Shown here: one piece after another, positions 9,724 through 17,154 of the stretch
How positions within the stretch are numbered: position 1 is the first letter of the stretch
Layout of the letters: each line of letters starts with the position of its first letter
NCBI RefSeq assembly: GCF_023100845.1
Contig: NZ_CP095864.1
Coordinates: 3,286,001-3,350,000 of the forward strand
Reading direction: 5' to 3'
DNA length: 64,000 nucleotides
From: Gordonia sp. PP30
Lineage (GTDB): Bacteria > Actinomycetota > Actinomycetes > Mycobacteriales > Mycobacteriaceae
The notes under the pieces: model-generated
What the model was told of the DNA's origin: nothing
Seen by the model: the letters and a program-made list of their open reading frames with translations, nothing else
The model's database searches: none
Made by a program: the position numbers and the translations under genes

Positions 9724-11354
9724 CGGCGGGCCTGTCCCCGGCCCGCCGCCGGGGCGGCGAGCTCGACGAAGAAGATCACGACCGCACTCACGGCCACCAA
9801 GAGTACGGAGGCGGCCATCGCGGCGGCGAGGTTGTCGGCGCCGGGGCGGCCCATCAGCGAACCGATCATCACCGGCAGCGTGGTGGTGTCCGCGCGGGCC
9901 AGAAAGGTGGTCGCGCCGAACTCACCGATGGCCATGACGAACGCGAAACCGGCTGCGGCGCAGAGGGACCGGGCGATCATCGGCAGATCGACGGTGCAGA
10001 ACACCCGGACCGGACCGGCACCGAGCACGGCCGCCGCGTCGCGGCGGCGCTGCGGGACCTCGGCCAGCGCCGGCACCAGGATGCCGATCACCACCGGGAT
10101 CGCGATGAGCGCCTGCACCGCGGGGATCAGCAGCGGCGACATGCCCACCTCGCGCGGCAGATAGGTGGTCAGCACCACGTAGCCGAACCCCAGGGTGACG
10201 GCACTGACCCCGAGCGGCAGGATCGACAGTGCCGCACCGGCTTTCGCGACGACATCGCGCCGCCGGGTGATCGCGGCTGCGGCGATCAGCCCGACCGCCA
10301 CGGCGATCACCGTCGCCCCCAGGGCACTGGTCACCGAGTACCGGACCGAGTCGGTGAGCGACTCGCCCGTCTCCTGACCCGCGAGCACCCGATAGCCGCC
10401 CAGCGACCAGACCCCGCCGGGCCGCAGCGACCGGACCACCAGCGACCCGATCGGCACCACCAGCCAGACCACCGCCCAGCCGACCACGGCCAGCACCGGA
10501 AGCCAGCCGAGCCCGTGCGGCCGGCGGCGCCGTCCGCCGCGGTCGCTGACCGCCGGGGTCCGCCGCCCGAGGAACCGGGCGAGGATCAGCGCGGCGACCA
10601 CCAGCAGGATCTGCAGGAACGAGAGCGCCACCGCCTCCGGGATCCGGAAATAGCCGATCCCCTGCTGGTAGATCTCGGTCTCCAGCGTGCGGACCCGGCC
10701 GTCACCCAGGATCACGATCACCCCGAAGCTGGTGGAGCAGAACAGGAACACCAGCGCCGCGGCGGCGGCGACGGCGGGTGCCAGCCGCGGTAGCACCACG
10801 TCGCGCCAGGCCCGCGGGCCGGATGCCCCCAGACTCCGGGCCGCGGCGATCGCGGCCGGGTCGATCTGCTGCCAGACCGGTGTCACGACGCGCACCACCA
10901 CGGCGACGTTGAGGAACACATGCGCCAGCAGGATCGCCCGCAGTCCCGAGTCGACGCCGAGACCGTCGAGCAGACCGGTGCCCAGCGCCCGGAAGGCGAC
11001 GCCGACGACGACCGTCGGCAGCACGAACGGCAGGGTGACGATCACCCGCAGCAACAGCGCGCCGGGAAAGTCGACGGTCGACACCAGCCACACGACGGGT
11101 GCCGCGATCACGATGGCGGCCACCGCCGAGGCGGCGGCCTGGCCGACGGTGACGCCGAGCAGCATCCACGCATCGGTGCGTCGCCAGGCCTCGATCGGGG
11201 AGACCGCGTCGGCGTCGTGCACGGCCCGGACCACCAGCGCGGCGAGCGGTGCGACGAAGAGCGCACCGACGAAGATCAGCGGGATCAGCGTCCCGCCGGC
11301 CGAGGCCGCGCGGGCGGCCGCAACACGACCTAACGCCGGGCGGTGGCGCGCCAT
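9720..11354 (-). CDS. ABC importer permease with two fused membrane domains (ThiP-like)
   Basis: This inner-membrane protein has about twelve transmembrane segments arranged as two binding-protein-dependent permease domains. Each carries an EAA-type loop contacting the ATPase: AAARSLGASGPRAWRDVVLP near residue 195 and RRDAAAVLGAGPVRVFCTVD near residue 440. The ~540-residue fused architecture is that of ThiP and the FbpB iron permeases. The ATG at 11354 was chosen, giving a 25-base overlap with the binding-protein gene; an ATG four codons earlier exists. The gene order binding protein, permease, ATPase is the thiBPQ order. Confidence 0.85.
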   Translation of the reverse strand: MARHRPALGRVAAARAASAGGTLIPLIFVGALFVAPLAALVVRAVHDADAVSPIEAWRRTDAWMLLGVTVGQAAASAVAAIVIAAPVVWLVSTVDFPGALLLRVIVTLPFVLPTVVVGVAFRALGTGLLDGLGVDSGLRAILLAHVFLNVAVVVRVVTPVWQQIDPAAIAAARSLGASGPRAWRDVVLPRLAPAVAAAAALVFLFCSTSFGVIVILGDGRVRTLETEIYQQGIGYFRIPEAVALSFLQILLVVAALILARFLGRRTPAVSDRGGRRRRPHGLGWLPVLAVVGWAVVWLVVPIGSLVVRSLRPGGVWSLGGYRVLAGQETGESLTDSVRYSVTSALGATVIAVAVGLIAAAAITRRRDVVAKAGAALSILPLGVSAVTLGFGYVVLTTYLPREVGMSPLLIPAVQALIAIPVVIGILVPALAEVPQRRRDAAAVLGAGPVRVFCTVDLPMIARSLCAAAGFAFVMAIGEFGATTFLARADTTTLPVMIGSLMGRPGADNLAAAMAASVLLVAVSAVVIFFVELAAPAAGRGQARR

Positions 11355-12355
11355 TCCTTCAGCCACTGCTCACGGTTCTGGTCGATGTACTCCGGCGTCA
11401 TGGTCACCGTGTACCGCGGCGCGGGCGCCCGCAGCCGCCAGTCCTGCGGCAGCGGGGTGTCCCGCTGCACCGGGTAGACGTACATCGACGTCGGCAGCGC
11501 CGCCTGGACGGCCGGGCTGAGCATCCAGTCGATCACCTTCCGGGCGCCGTCCGGATTGGCGGCGCCGCGGAGCACTCCGACGTACTCCACCTGTGCGAAG
11601 CAGCCGGACAGGATCGCGCTGGTCCCCGGCGTCGCCGCGGGCGAACTCGCATACGAGACGACGATCGGCTTGGTGCCGTGGCCCTCGCCGGCGCTGAACA
11701 GCTGGTTGTAGGCGATCTCCCAGCCGGACACGATCTGCGCACCGTTGTCGACCAGCGCGCGCCAGTAGTCCGGCGCCTTGTCCTTGTAGGTGCCGATGGT
11801 CGCGAGCAGGAAGCTCATCCCGGGCGACGACGTCGCCGGATCGAGCAGCACCGCCTGGTTGGCGTACTTCGGGTCCTTGAGATCGTCCAGGCTGGTCGGC
11901 GCGGGCACGCCCTCGCGGTCGTACCAGGCGTCGTCGACGTTGACGCAGACGTCGCCGCGGTCGACGGCCGTGAAGTCGTCCTTGCCCGTGCCGGTCAGCG
12001 CGTACTGGTCGGCGCCGCCGGTCGCACGCGGCGACACGTACGACTCCATCGCGCCCGCCGCGATCGGGCGTGCCGCGAAGGTGTTGTCGATGCCGTAGAC
12101 GACGTCGCCCTTGGGCTTGCCCGCGGACAGCGAGATCACCGAGGAGAGCTGGCCCGCATCGCCCGATTTGACCAGCTTGAGGGTGAGGCCGGTGTCCTTC
12201 TGGAAGCCGTCGATCAGACTCTGCGGCAGCTCGAACGAGTCATGGGTGAGGAGCGTCACGGACTTGCCGCCGGAGTCCCCGGTGCACGCGGTGAGGCTGG
12301 TCAGCACCACGCAGCCGGCCAGGGCGGCCACCAGGCCGCGGGACAGGTTCTTCAC
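11330..12355 (-). CDS. ThiB-like substrate-binding lipoprotein of the ABC importer
   Basis: The protein is an exported lipoprotein with lipobox LTSLTAC and a family-1 solute-binding fold. The opening strand VTLLTHDSFELPQSLIDGFQ, then GDVVYGIDNTFAARPIAAG, and the segment SAGEGHGTKPIVVSYASSPA match thiamine-binding ThiB/TbpA proteins better than iron-binding ones. The GTG at 12355 is preceded by GGAGA at good distance; the open frame extends nine codons further. Thiamine (or a phosphate ester) is the likely ligand by family resemblance, but no TPP riboswitch motif is visible in the 200 bases upstream. Confidence 0.78.
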   Translation of the reverse strand: MKNLSRGLVAALAGCVVLTSLTACTGDSGGKSVTLLTHDSFELPQSLIDGFQKDTGLTLKLVKSGDAGQLSSVISLSAGKPKGDVVYGIDNTFAARPIAAGAMESYVSPRATGGADQYALTGTGKDDFTAVDRGDVCVNVDDAWYDREGVPAPTSLDDLKDPKYANQAVLLDPATSSPGMSFLLATIGTYKDKAPDYWRALVDNGAQIVSGWEIAYNQLFSAGEGHGTKPIVVSYASSPAATPGTSAILSGCFAQVEYVGVLRGAANPDGARKVIDWMLSPAVQAALPTSMYVYPVQRDTPLPQDWRLRAPAPRYTVTMTPEYIDQNREQWLKEWRATARR

Positions 12356-12439
12356 AGGGTCTCCCGTGCTCGGTGCCACCACATCTTGTCGCCCAGCAAT
12401 CTACCCAGCGCCGCCCCCGGCCGGAAGTGGCGGGTCCAT

Positions 12440-12554
12440 CTCCGTCACATCAGCCGCATTTAATAACAATTTCATCATCAGTCACATCCGTTTCATAGAA
12501 TCCGGGTTAGACTTGCGCCGCAGACGACTGTCCTTCGACCGTTAGGAATCCATC
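12440..12554. promoter_or_regulatory. AT-rich intergenic promoter region between the importer and the secreted-protein gene
   Basis: From about 12450 to 12515 the base composition falls sharply (for example TTTAATAACAATTTCATC), which is rare in this GC-rich window and usual for promoters of strongly expressed exported proteins. It ends just before the TAGGAA-like ribosome binding site of the gene starting at 12555. No exact -10/-35 pair can be assigned with certainty. Confidence 0.45.
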
Positions 12555-13421
12555 GTGCGCCTTGCACGTTCGCGCCGCACCCTGCTGGCCGCCGTTTCGC
12601 TGACCGCCGCGGTCACCGTCGCCACCCCGGTCGCCCACGCCGAGCCGGCCGCACCGGCCGCCGGTCAGGAGCAGCTGCTGCCGATCCCGGACCTGGCGCA
12701 CGCCCCCGAGGTGAACCAGCAGGTCCTCGACTCGCTCGGCGCGTTCGCCCCGGCCCTCATCGGCTCGGTCGCCACCCGCGACGTGAACGGCCAGGTGAAC
12801 ACCAAGCTGCTCGACGAGGCGCGCTCGCTCGCCGACAACCCGGCGCTGCCCACCGAGGTCGCCGACACCTGGCGGTCGCTGATCGACTTCCTCGGCGAGC
12901 CCGGCAAGGCGGAGGCCGCGAAGATCCACGCCGCCGAGGACGCCAAGGTTCCCGCGGCGAAGAAGAAGGACGACGCCCCGGACATCCCGACCGGCCCGAA
13001 CAAGCCGCGGATCCAGCAGTTCCTCTACCCGACCATCGGTCTCGGCTGCATGCCGGGCGGCGGCAACTCCGTGGGCATGGCCCTGGTGACCGCCGGCCCG
13101 CAGGCCGCACCCGCCCCGGGCCCCAAGCGGGGCCAGGCCGGCGTGGTCTACACCAGCCTCGGCACCGGTCCGGCCCTGAAGAACTCGGCCGCACCGCTGA
13201 TGATCAGCTGGCTGAACCTGGACACCGGCCGCAGCGGCCAGCAGCGGTTGCTGCCGAACCCGAAGATCAACGCACAGAAGGGCCCCGGCACCTTCACCGC
13301 CATCATCAAGACCGGCCGCGGCCGCATCGTCTCCACCATCTCGGGCACGGTGACCACGAAGACCAAGGGCAAGCGCATCGGCTGCGGCATCGCGCCGACG
13401 ATCGGCATCGCCGTCATCTGA
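12555..13421 (+). CDS. Secreted protein A of a three-member exported family, unknown function
   Basis: The 288-residue protein begins with a classical signal peptide (RSRR, a hydrophobic core and cleavage after VAHA). An alpha-helical, charged middle part with a KKK-rich stretch (near residue 135) leads to a C-terminal beta-rich domain with two cysteines, containing YPTIGLGCMPGG, ISWLNLDTGRSG and the closing run IAPTIGIAVI. This domain resembles the C-terminal halves of the proteins at 13606 and 15992. The GTG start has a purine-rich ribosome binding site. A strong hairpin follows the gene, so it is probably transcribed alone. I do not know its function; a cell-envelope or extracellular role is inferred from export only. 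Confidence 0.72.
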   Translation: MRLARSRRTLLAAVSLTAAVTVATPVAHAEPAAPAAGQEQLLPIPDLAHAPEVNQQVLDSLGAFAPALIGSVATRDVNGQVNTKLLDEARSLADNPALPTEVADTWRSLIDFLGEPGKAEAAKIHAAEDAKVPAAKKKDDAPDIPTGPNKPRIQQFLYPTIGLGCMPGGGNSVGMALVTAGPQAAPAPGPKRGQAGVVYTSLGTGPALKNSAAPLMISWLNLDTGRSGQQRLLPNPKINAQKGPGTFTAIIKTGRGRIVSTISGTVTTKTKGKRIGCGIAPTIGIAVI

Positions 13422-13443
13422 CGCCCCACACGACCACGACTCC

Positions 13444-13476
13444 CGCCCCGGCACGCACCCTGTGCGTCCCGGGGCG
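13444..13476 (+). terminator. Rho-independent-type hairpin after secreted protein A
   Basis: CGCCCCGG at 13444-13451 pairs perfectly with CCGGGGCG at 13469-13476, and the inner CGCAC/GTGCG adds a further five base pairs. It is followed by TTGTCGTCT. Its place 22 bases after the stop codon fits a terminator. Confidence 0.7.
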
Positions 13477-13522
13477 TTGTCGTCTCCGCACCGTCGCGAA
13501 CAGGTCACGGGACGGACTCGGC

Positions 13523-13591
13523 GACTTGCATTCAAGTCACAAGACTGTTGTTCTTTAACTCTAGAAACTTTAGTAACACTGCTAACAGTCT
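13523..13591. promoter_or_regulatory. AT-rich leader with two inverted repeats upstream of secreted protein B
   Basis: GACTTG-CATT-CAAGTC (13523-13538) is a perfect palindrome, and AGACTGTT (13542-13549) pairs with AACAGTCT (13584-13591) just before the AGGAG ribosome binding site. The stretch is strikingly AT-rich for this genome. It could hold an operator, an mRNA hairpin controlling ribosome access, or both. Confidence 0.45.
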
Positions 13592-13605
13592 GTCAGGAGT
13601 CAGTC

Positions 13606-14592
13606 GTGGCCGCTCGTCACCGTCTTGCCGTTCGTTCCGGGCTCATCGCCTGCGCCGCCGCCGTCGGTGCCGCCCTCGCCGTGCCCGCGACGACGCATGC
13701 CGAGCCGTCACTGCCTATCCCCGGCGCCACCGGGCTGGACTCGCTGTCGCTGAGCACCATCCCGCTCGACTCCGAGCTCGCCCAGGCGCTGCGCAATCTC
13801 AAGGAGAGCGGGGCGGACCAGCAGGCGATCGAGGCGCTCAAGGCCATCCTCAGCGCCGAGGGCAGCCCGGATCTGAGCACGCTGATGCCCGGCGGCGGCA
13901 CCACTCCCCCGGCCGGTACCCCGACTCCGACCGTCCCGGCGCCGACGACGCCCGCCGAGCCCGCTCCGGTCGCCCCCGCCCCCGCCGCGGCGCACCCGGC
14001 CGACGATCCGCTGACCACCGCCGCCACCGGCCTGGAGGTCTTCGAGAAGCTGACCGGCGCCAAGGTGCTCACTCCGGCCTTCGCGCCGTTCTGCGCGACT
14101 CCCACCAGCGACAACCCGCTCGGTCTGGTCACCGCCCCGGCCGTCGGCGTGCCCGGCCCGTTCCCCAAGATCATCCCGGGCGAGAGCGTGCAGCAGACCC
14201 TGAGCGGCTTCCTCACCGGCCTTGGTCTGGGCACCCTGGCCGACATCCTGGACAAGAACCAGGACCTCACGCAGATCACCGAGGCCCTGAATCAGGACCA
14301 GACCGCCTACGCCCTGGTCCCGCCGGCCGGGCACACCGGTGACCGTTTCCAGGTGGCCTGGTTCAACACCGCGACCATGAAGGGCGGCCTGGCCGATCTG
14401 AAGCCGATCGACCAGATCACCCAGTCGGAGGCGCTGAAGGCCCTGGTCGGCAAGAACAGCCCGGTGCGCCTGGCGCGCGTCGACACCGGCCAGGGTTCCA
14501 TCCTGACCGCCGTGTTCGGCACCACCACCAACGCCGGCCGCACCTGCTACTTCCTGCCGGCCGTCGGCATCGTCGACACTCCGGCGACGTAG
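13606..14592 (+). CDS. Secreted protein B of the exported family, with a Pro-rich linker
   Basis: The 328-residue protein has a signal peptide cleaved after TTHA, a short helical N-terminal part, a Pro/Ala/Thr linker (about residues 95-135) and a C-terminal domain with two cysteines. That domain contains APFCATPTSDNPLGLVTAPA, VAWFNTATMKGGLADLKP and CYFLPAVGIVD, which line up with CMPGGGNSVGMALVTAG, ISWLNLDTGRSGQ and IGCGIAPTIGIAV of protein A. The GTG at 13606 has AGGAG upstream. The stop is only 57 bases before the lipase-like gene, so the two are likely one transcript. Function unknown. Confidence 0.72.
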   Translation: MAARHRLAVRSGLIACAAAVGAALAVPATTHAEPSLPIPGATGLDSLSLSTIPLDSELAQALRNLKESGADQQAIEALKAILSAEGSPDLSTLMPGGGTTPPAGTPTPTVPAPTTPAEPAPVAPAPAAAHPADDPLTTAATGLEVFEKLTGAKVLTPAFAPFCATPTSDNPLGLVTAPAVGVPGPFPKIIPGESVQQTLSGFLTGLGLGTLADILDKNQDLTQITEALNQDQTAYALVPPAGHTGDRFQVAWFNTATMKGGLADLKPIDQITQSEALKALVGKNSPVRLARVDTGQGSILTAVFGTTTNAGRTCYFLPAVGIVDTPAT

Positions 14593-14649
14593 CCGGCACC
14601 CCCGCAGTCCACAGCTCCCCCAGCCGCACAGCGAACAGAGAAGAAGCCC

Positions 14650-15810
14650 ATGACGTCCCGGCATTCCCGTCTGCGCACCACCCTCGTGACGGCCGCCGTC
14701 GCGGCCGCTCTCGCGGCCGGCGGTCTCACCGCCGCCCGCGTGGTCGCCGATCCGCAGGTGACCGCGCCGGCCGCCTCGCCCACCGGGCAGACGGCCGGAG
14801 CGATCTACGCCAACCAGCCGATCCCGGCCGCCAACCTGCCCGCGGCGGCCGCCTCCGGCCAGCGCTACACGTACTGGACCAACGGGCTCGACGAGCAGCT
14901 GCACCTGGCCATCGCCACGATCCTCGAACCGCAGGGCAAGGCGCCCGCCGGCGGCTGGCCGGTGATCGTCAACGCGCCGGCCGGCAACGGCGTCGCCGAT
15001 ACCTGCGCGGCGTCCGCCGATCCGGCCGCCGCCGACCGCGACGCGGTGAACCGGCTGCTCCGCGCCGGCTACGCGGTGCTCACCCCGGACTACGGCTCGA
15101 TCGGCCAGAACGCGTCGCCGCAGTACGTCGATCATGCGGTGACCGCCCGCAATCTGGTCGATGCGATGCTCGCCGGCGTGGTGGTGGACGGCTCGGTGTC
15201 GCCGCGCTGGGCCGTGGTCGGCGACGCCCAGGGCGCCGGCGCCGCGATCACGCTGGCCCGCAAGGCCACCGACTGGCAGGGCCGGAACCTCGACTTCCGG
15301 GGCGCCGCCGCGACGAGCATCCCAGCGGGCCTCGACGAGTTGGTCGCCGGCCTGCGTCCGGACTCACCGGCCGTCGCCGACTCGGTGACCGCCGACGTGG
15401 TCTACGCGCTCGCTTCCCTGCCCGCCGACAACGTGCAGCCGCTGCTGTCGGCCACCGGCCAGCGATTGGTCACCAAGGCGAAGACGACGTGCGCGCCCGA
15501 CCTGCGCACCGCGGTGCACGGCATCGCACTGGGCGACCTGGTCACCAAGGCTCTCTCGTCGAGCCCGAAGGTCACCGCGGCGGTACGGCGCTCCCTGGCT
15601 CTGCCGTCGAGCGGCTACGACCGCCCGCTGCTGCTCAGCCAGACTCTCCAGGACGACTCCGTGCTCCTGCCGGATGCCCTCCGCTTCCTGGCCGACGCGC
15701 AGCTCGCGAGCAACAAGGTGCGCGCCACCAGCTACATGACCGGTGACCAGAAAGACGGGGAACGCCAGGAGCAGGCGGCCGTCAGCGACTTCTTGGGAAC
15801 GCTGTTCTAG
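14650..15810 (+). CDS. Exported secretory-lipase-fold protein lacking catalytic Ser and His (pseudoenzyme)
   Basis: The 386-residue protein has an N-terminal export/anchor segment (residues 9-30) and the alpha/beta-hydrolase fold of the secretory lipase (LIP) family, including YAVLTPDYGSIG and the nucleophile-elbow region. The elbow reads GDAQGA (191-196) where the active paralogue in this window (39864-41647) has GHSQGG, so Ala193 replaces the nucleophilic Ser. At the end, TSYMTGDQKDGER replaces the paralogue's YRTVPGRGHMELV, so the catalytic His is absent as well; an Asp is still present in QTLQDDSV. The protein is therefore predicted not to hydrolyse esters. It follows secreted protein B closely and probably works with it, for example as a binding or scaffold protein (inference). 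Confidence 0.78.
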   Translation: MTSRHSRLRTTLVTAAVAAALAAGGLTAARVVADPQVTAPAASPTGQTAGAIYANQPIPAANLPAAAASGQRYTYWTNGLDEQLHLAIATILEPQGKAPAGGWPVIVNAPAGNGVADTCAASADPAAADRDAVNRLLRAGYAVLTPDYGSIGQNASPQYVDHAVTARNLVDAMLAGVVVDGSVSPRWAVVGDAQGAGAAITLARKATDWQGRNLDFRGAAATSIPAGLDELVAGLRPDSPAVADSVTADVVYALASLPADNVQPLLSATGQRLVTKAKTTCAPDLRTAVHGIALGDLVTKALSSSPKVTAAVRRSLALPSSGYDRPLLLSQTLQDDSVLLPDALRFLADAQLASNKVRATSYMTGDQKDGERQEQAAVSDFLGTLF

Positions 15811-15850
15811 TCGTCCCCCGACACCGGTGAGCGTGGCAGCGTCCGCGTGT

Positions 15851-15878
15851 GGAAGCAGCGCTCGCGAACGCTGCTTCC
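15851..15878. terminator. Bidirectional terminator hairpin between convergent genes
   Basis: GGAAGCAGCG at 15851-15860 and CGCTGCTTCC at 15869-15878 form a perfect ten-base-pair stem with an eight-base loop, between the lipase-like gene and the convergent secreted protein C gene. Confidence 0.65.
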
Positions 15879-15991
15879 GCGCCGACTCGCTGCTACGCGC
15901 CCGAATGCGAGCCACGAGATCCGCGACAGGTCACGGCCGGCCGGTCGCGCGAACCCGACGCGCGATCACGCACGACCGCTGACGGCGGGAA

Positions 15992-16495
15992 TCAGACGCT
16001 GCGGGCCGAGCCGCGGCACGTGGAGTACTGCGGGTTCACCATCGGGACGAAGGCCATCGCGCCGATCTTCTGGGTGATCGTGAACGACACGTTGCCGCGC
16101 CCCGGGTGCAGCACGGCCTGCCAGGTGACCCGGTTCGAGCGGGTCGGCACCCGCACCACGCCGCGCTTGCCCGTGGTGGTGTTGCGCCAGCGCACCGTCG
16201 TCTCGGTGGTGTACGTGGTCAGATTCGGCAGGATCGACGGACGCGGGAAGTCGCTGGCGATCAGCTCGATGGCCGGGGCCGGAAGCCCGTCCGACGGGAA
16301 CGCGACGTGGTTGTACACATCGACCTGGATGCGCAGCGGCGGCCCCGGGAACGGGTCCGCGCTGGGGCAGTGCAGCGTCTTGACGTAGTGGCGCAGTTCG
16401 GGATCGGCATGCGCCTGACCGGCGGACACTCCCCCGCCGACGGCCACGGCGGTGAGGGCGAGAGCGGACAGGGCGCGGATCTTCTGCGGGCGCAT
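15992..16495 (-). CDS. Secreted protein C, shortest member of the exported family
   Basis: The mature protein is about 130 residues, after a signal peptide ending AGQAHA. The segments VRWRNTTTGKRGVVRVP, TWQAVLHPGRGNVSFTI and the Cys near the end resemble the WLNLDTGRSG and GRGRIVST parts of secreted proteins A and B, so it is judged a short paralogue. A first Cys lies in KTLHCPSADPF, allowing one disulfide. The ATG at 16495 (MRPQK) was preferred because it gives a normal signal peptide; the frame is open six codons further. It converges on the lipase-like gene. Function unknown. Confidence 0.68.
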   Translation of the reverse strand: MRPQKIRALSALALTAVAVGGGVSAGQAHADPELRHYVKTLHCPSADPFPGPPLRIQVDVYNHVAFPSDGLPAPAIELIASDFPRPSILPNLTTYTTETTVRWRNTTTGKRGVVRVPTRSNRVTWQAVLHPGRGNVSFTITQKIGAMAFVPMVNPQYSTCRGSARSV

Positions 16496-16572
16496 GTCTA
16501 GTGAGTCTGCCAAACACGCGGCACCCGGCGGAACCGATTGGCGCCGACGCGTGTCGGCCTACGATGAACCCC

Positions 16573-17133
16573 ATGGCCGATCTGCACCTCACGATGGACC
16601 CCGTCGCCGACCAGCTGATCTCCCGCGATCCGTTCGCGCTGCTGATCGGCGGGCTACTTGACCAGCAGTTTCCCATGGAACGGGCGTTCGCCGGGCCGGT
16701 GAAGATCCTCGATCGTTTCGGCTCCCTCGATCCCGCCGCCATCGCCGGCGCCGACCCCGAGTCGTTCGCCGAACTCTGCGCCACGCCCCCGGCGATTCAC
16801 CGGTACGGCCGCTCCATGGCCGCGCGGATCCAGCAACTCGCGCACGTGATCGTCGACCAGTACGACGGCGATGCCGCCCTGGTATGGACCGGTGCCACCA
16901 GCGGCCGTGACCTCGCCCGGCGCCTGGAGGGCCTGCCCGGCTACGGCAAGGCCAAGGTCAAGATGTTCGTCGCCCTGCTCGGCAAACAACTCGGCGTCAC
17001 CCCGCCCGGCTGGGAGGAGATCGCCGGGGACTTCGCCCAGGACGGATACCGGTCGATCGCCGACGTCGTCGACCCCGAGTCCCTGCTGAAGGTGCGCGAG
17101 TACAAGAAGATGAAGAAGGCACAGGCGAAGTAG
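16573..17133 (+). CDS. HhH-GPD-type base-excision-repair-like protein
   Basis: This ~186-residue protein belongs to the short actinobacterial HhH-GPD group. The helix-hairpin-helix is LEGLPGYGKAKVKMFVALLG (residues ~117-136), preceded by DPFALLIGGLLDQQFPMERA, which is the helical core of the glycosylase superfamily. There is no Cys cluster, so it lacks the iron-sulphur module of endonuclease III. The lysine-rich end (YKKMKKAQAK) could bind DNA. A DNA glycosylase role is inferred from the fold. The start is placed at MADLHL; upstream ATGs at 16564 and 16501 are possible. Confidence 0.75.
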   Translation: MADLHLTMDPVADQLISRDPFALLIGGLLDQQFPMERAFAGPVKILDRFGSLDPAAIAGADPESFAELCATPPAIHRYGRSMAARIQQLAHVIVDQYDGDAALVWTGATSGRDLARRLEGLPGYGKAKVKMFVALLGKQLGVTPPGWEEIAGDFAQDGYRSIADVVDPESLLKVREYKKMKKAQAK

Positions 17134-17154
17134 CACCGGGTAGGATCCCGCGGC

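Noticed and set aside
12356-12554. TPP riboswitch before the thiBPQ-like operon
   Set aside because: The conserved CTGAGA and GAGGG-type cores were not found on the minus strand.
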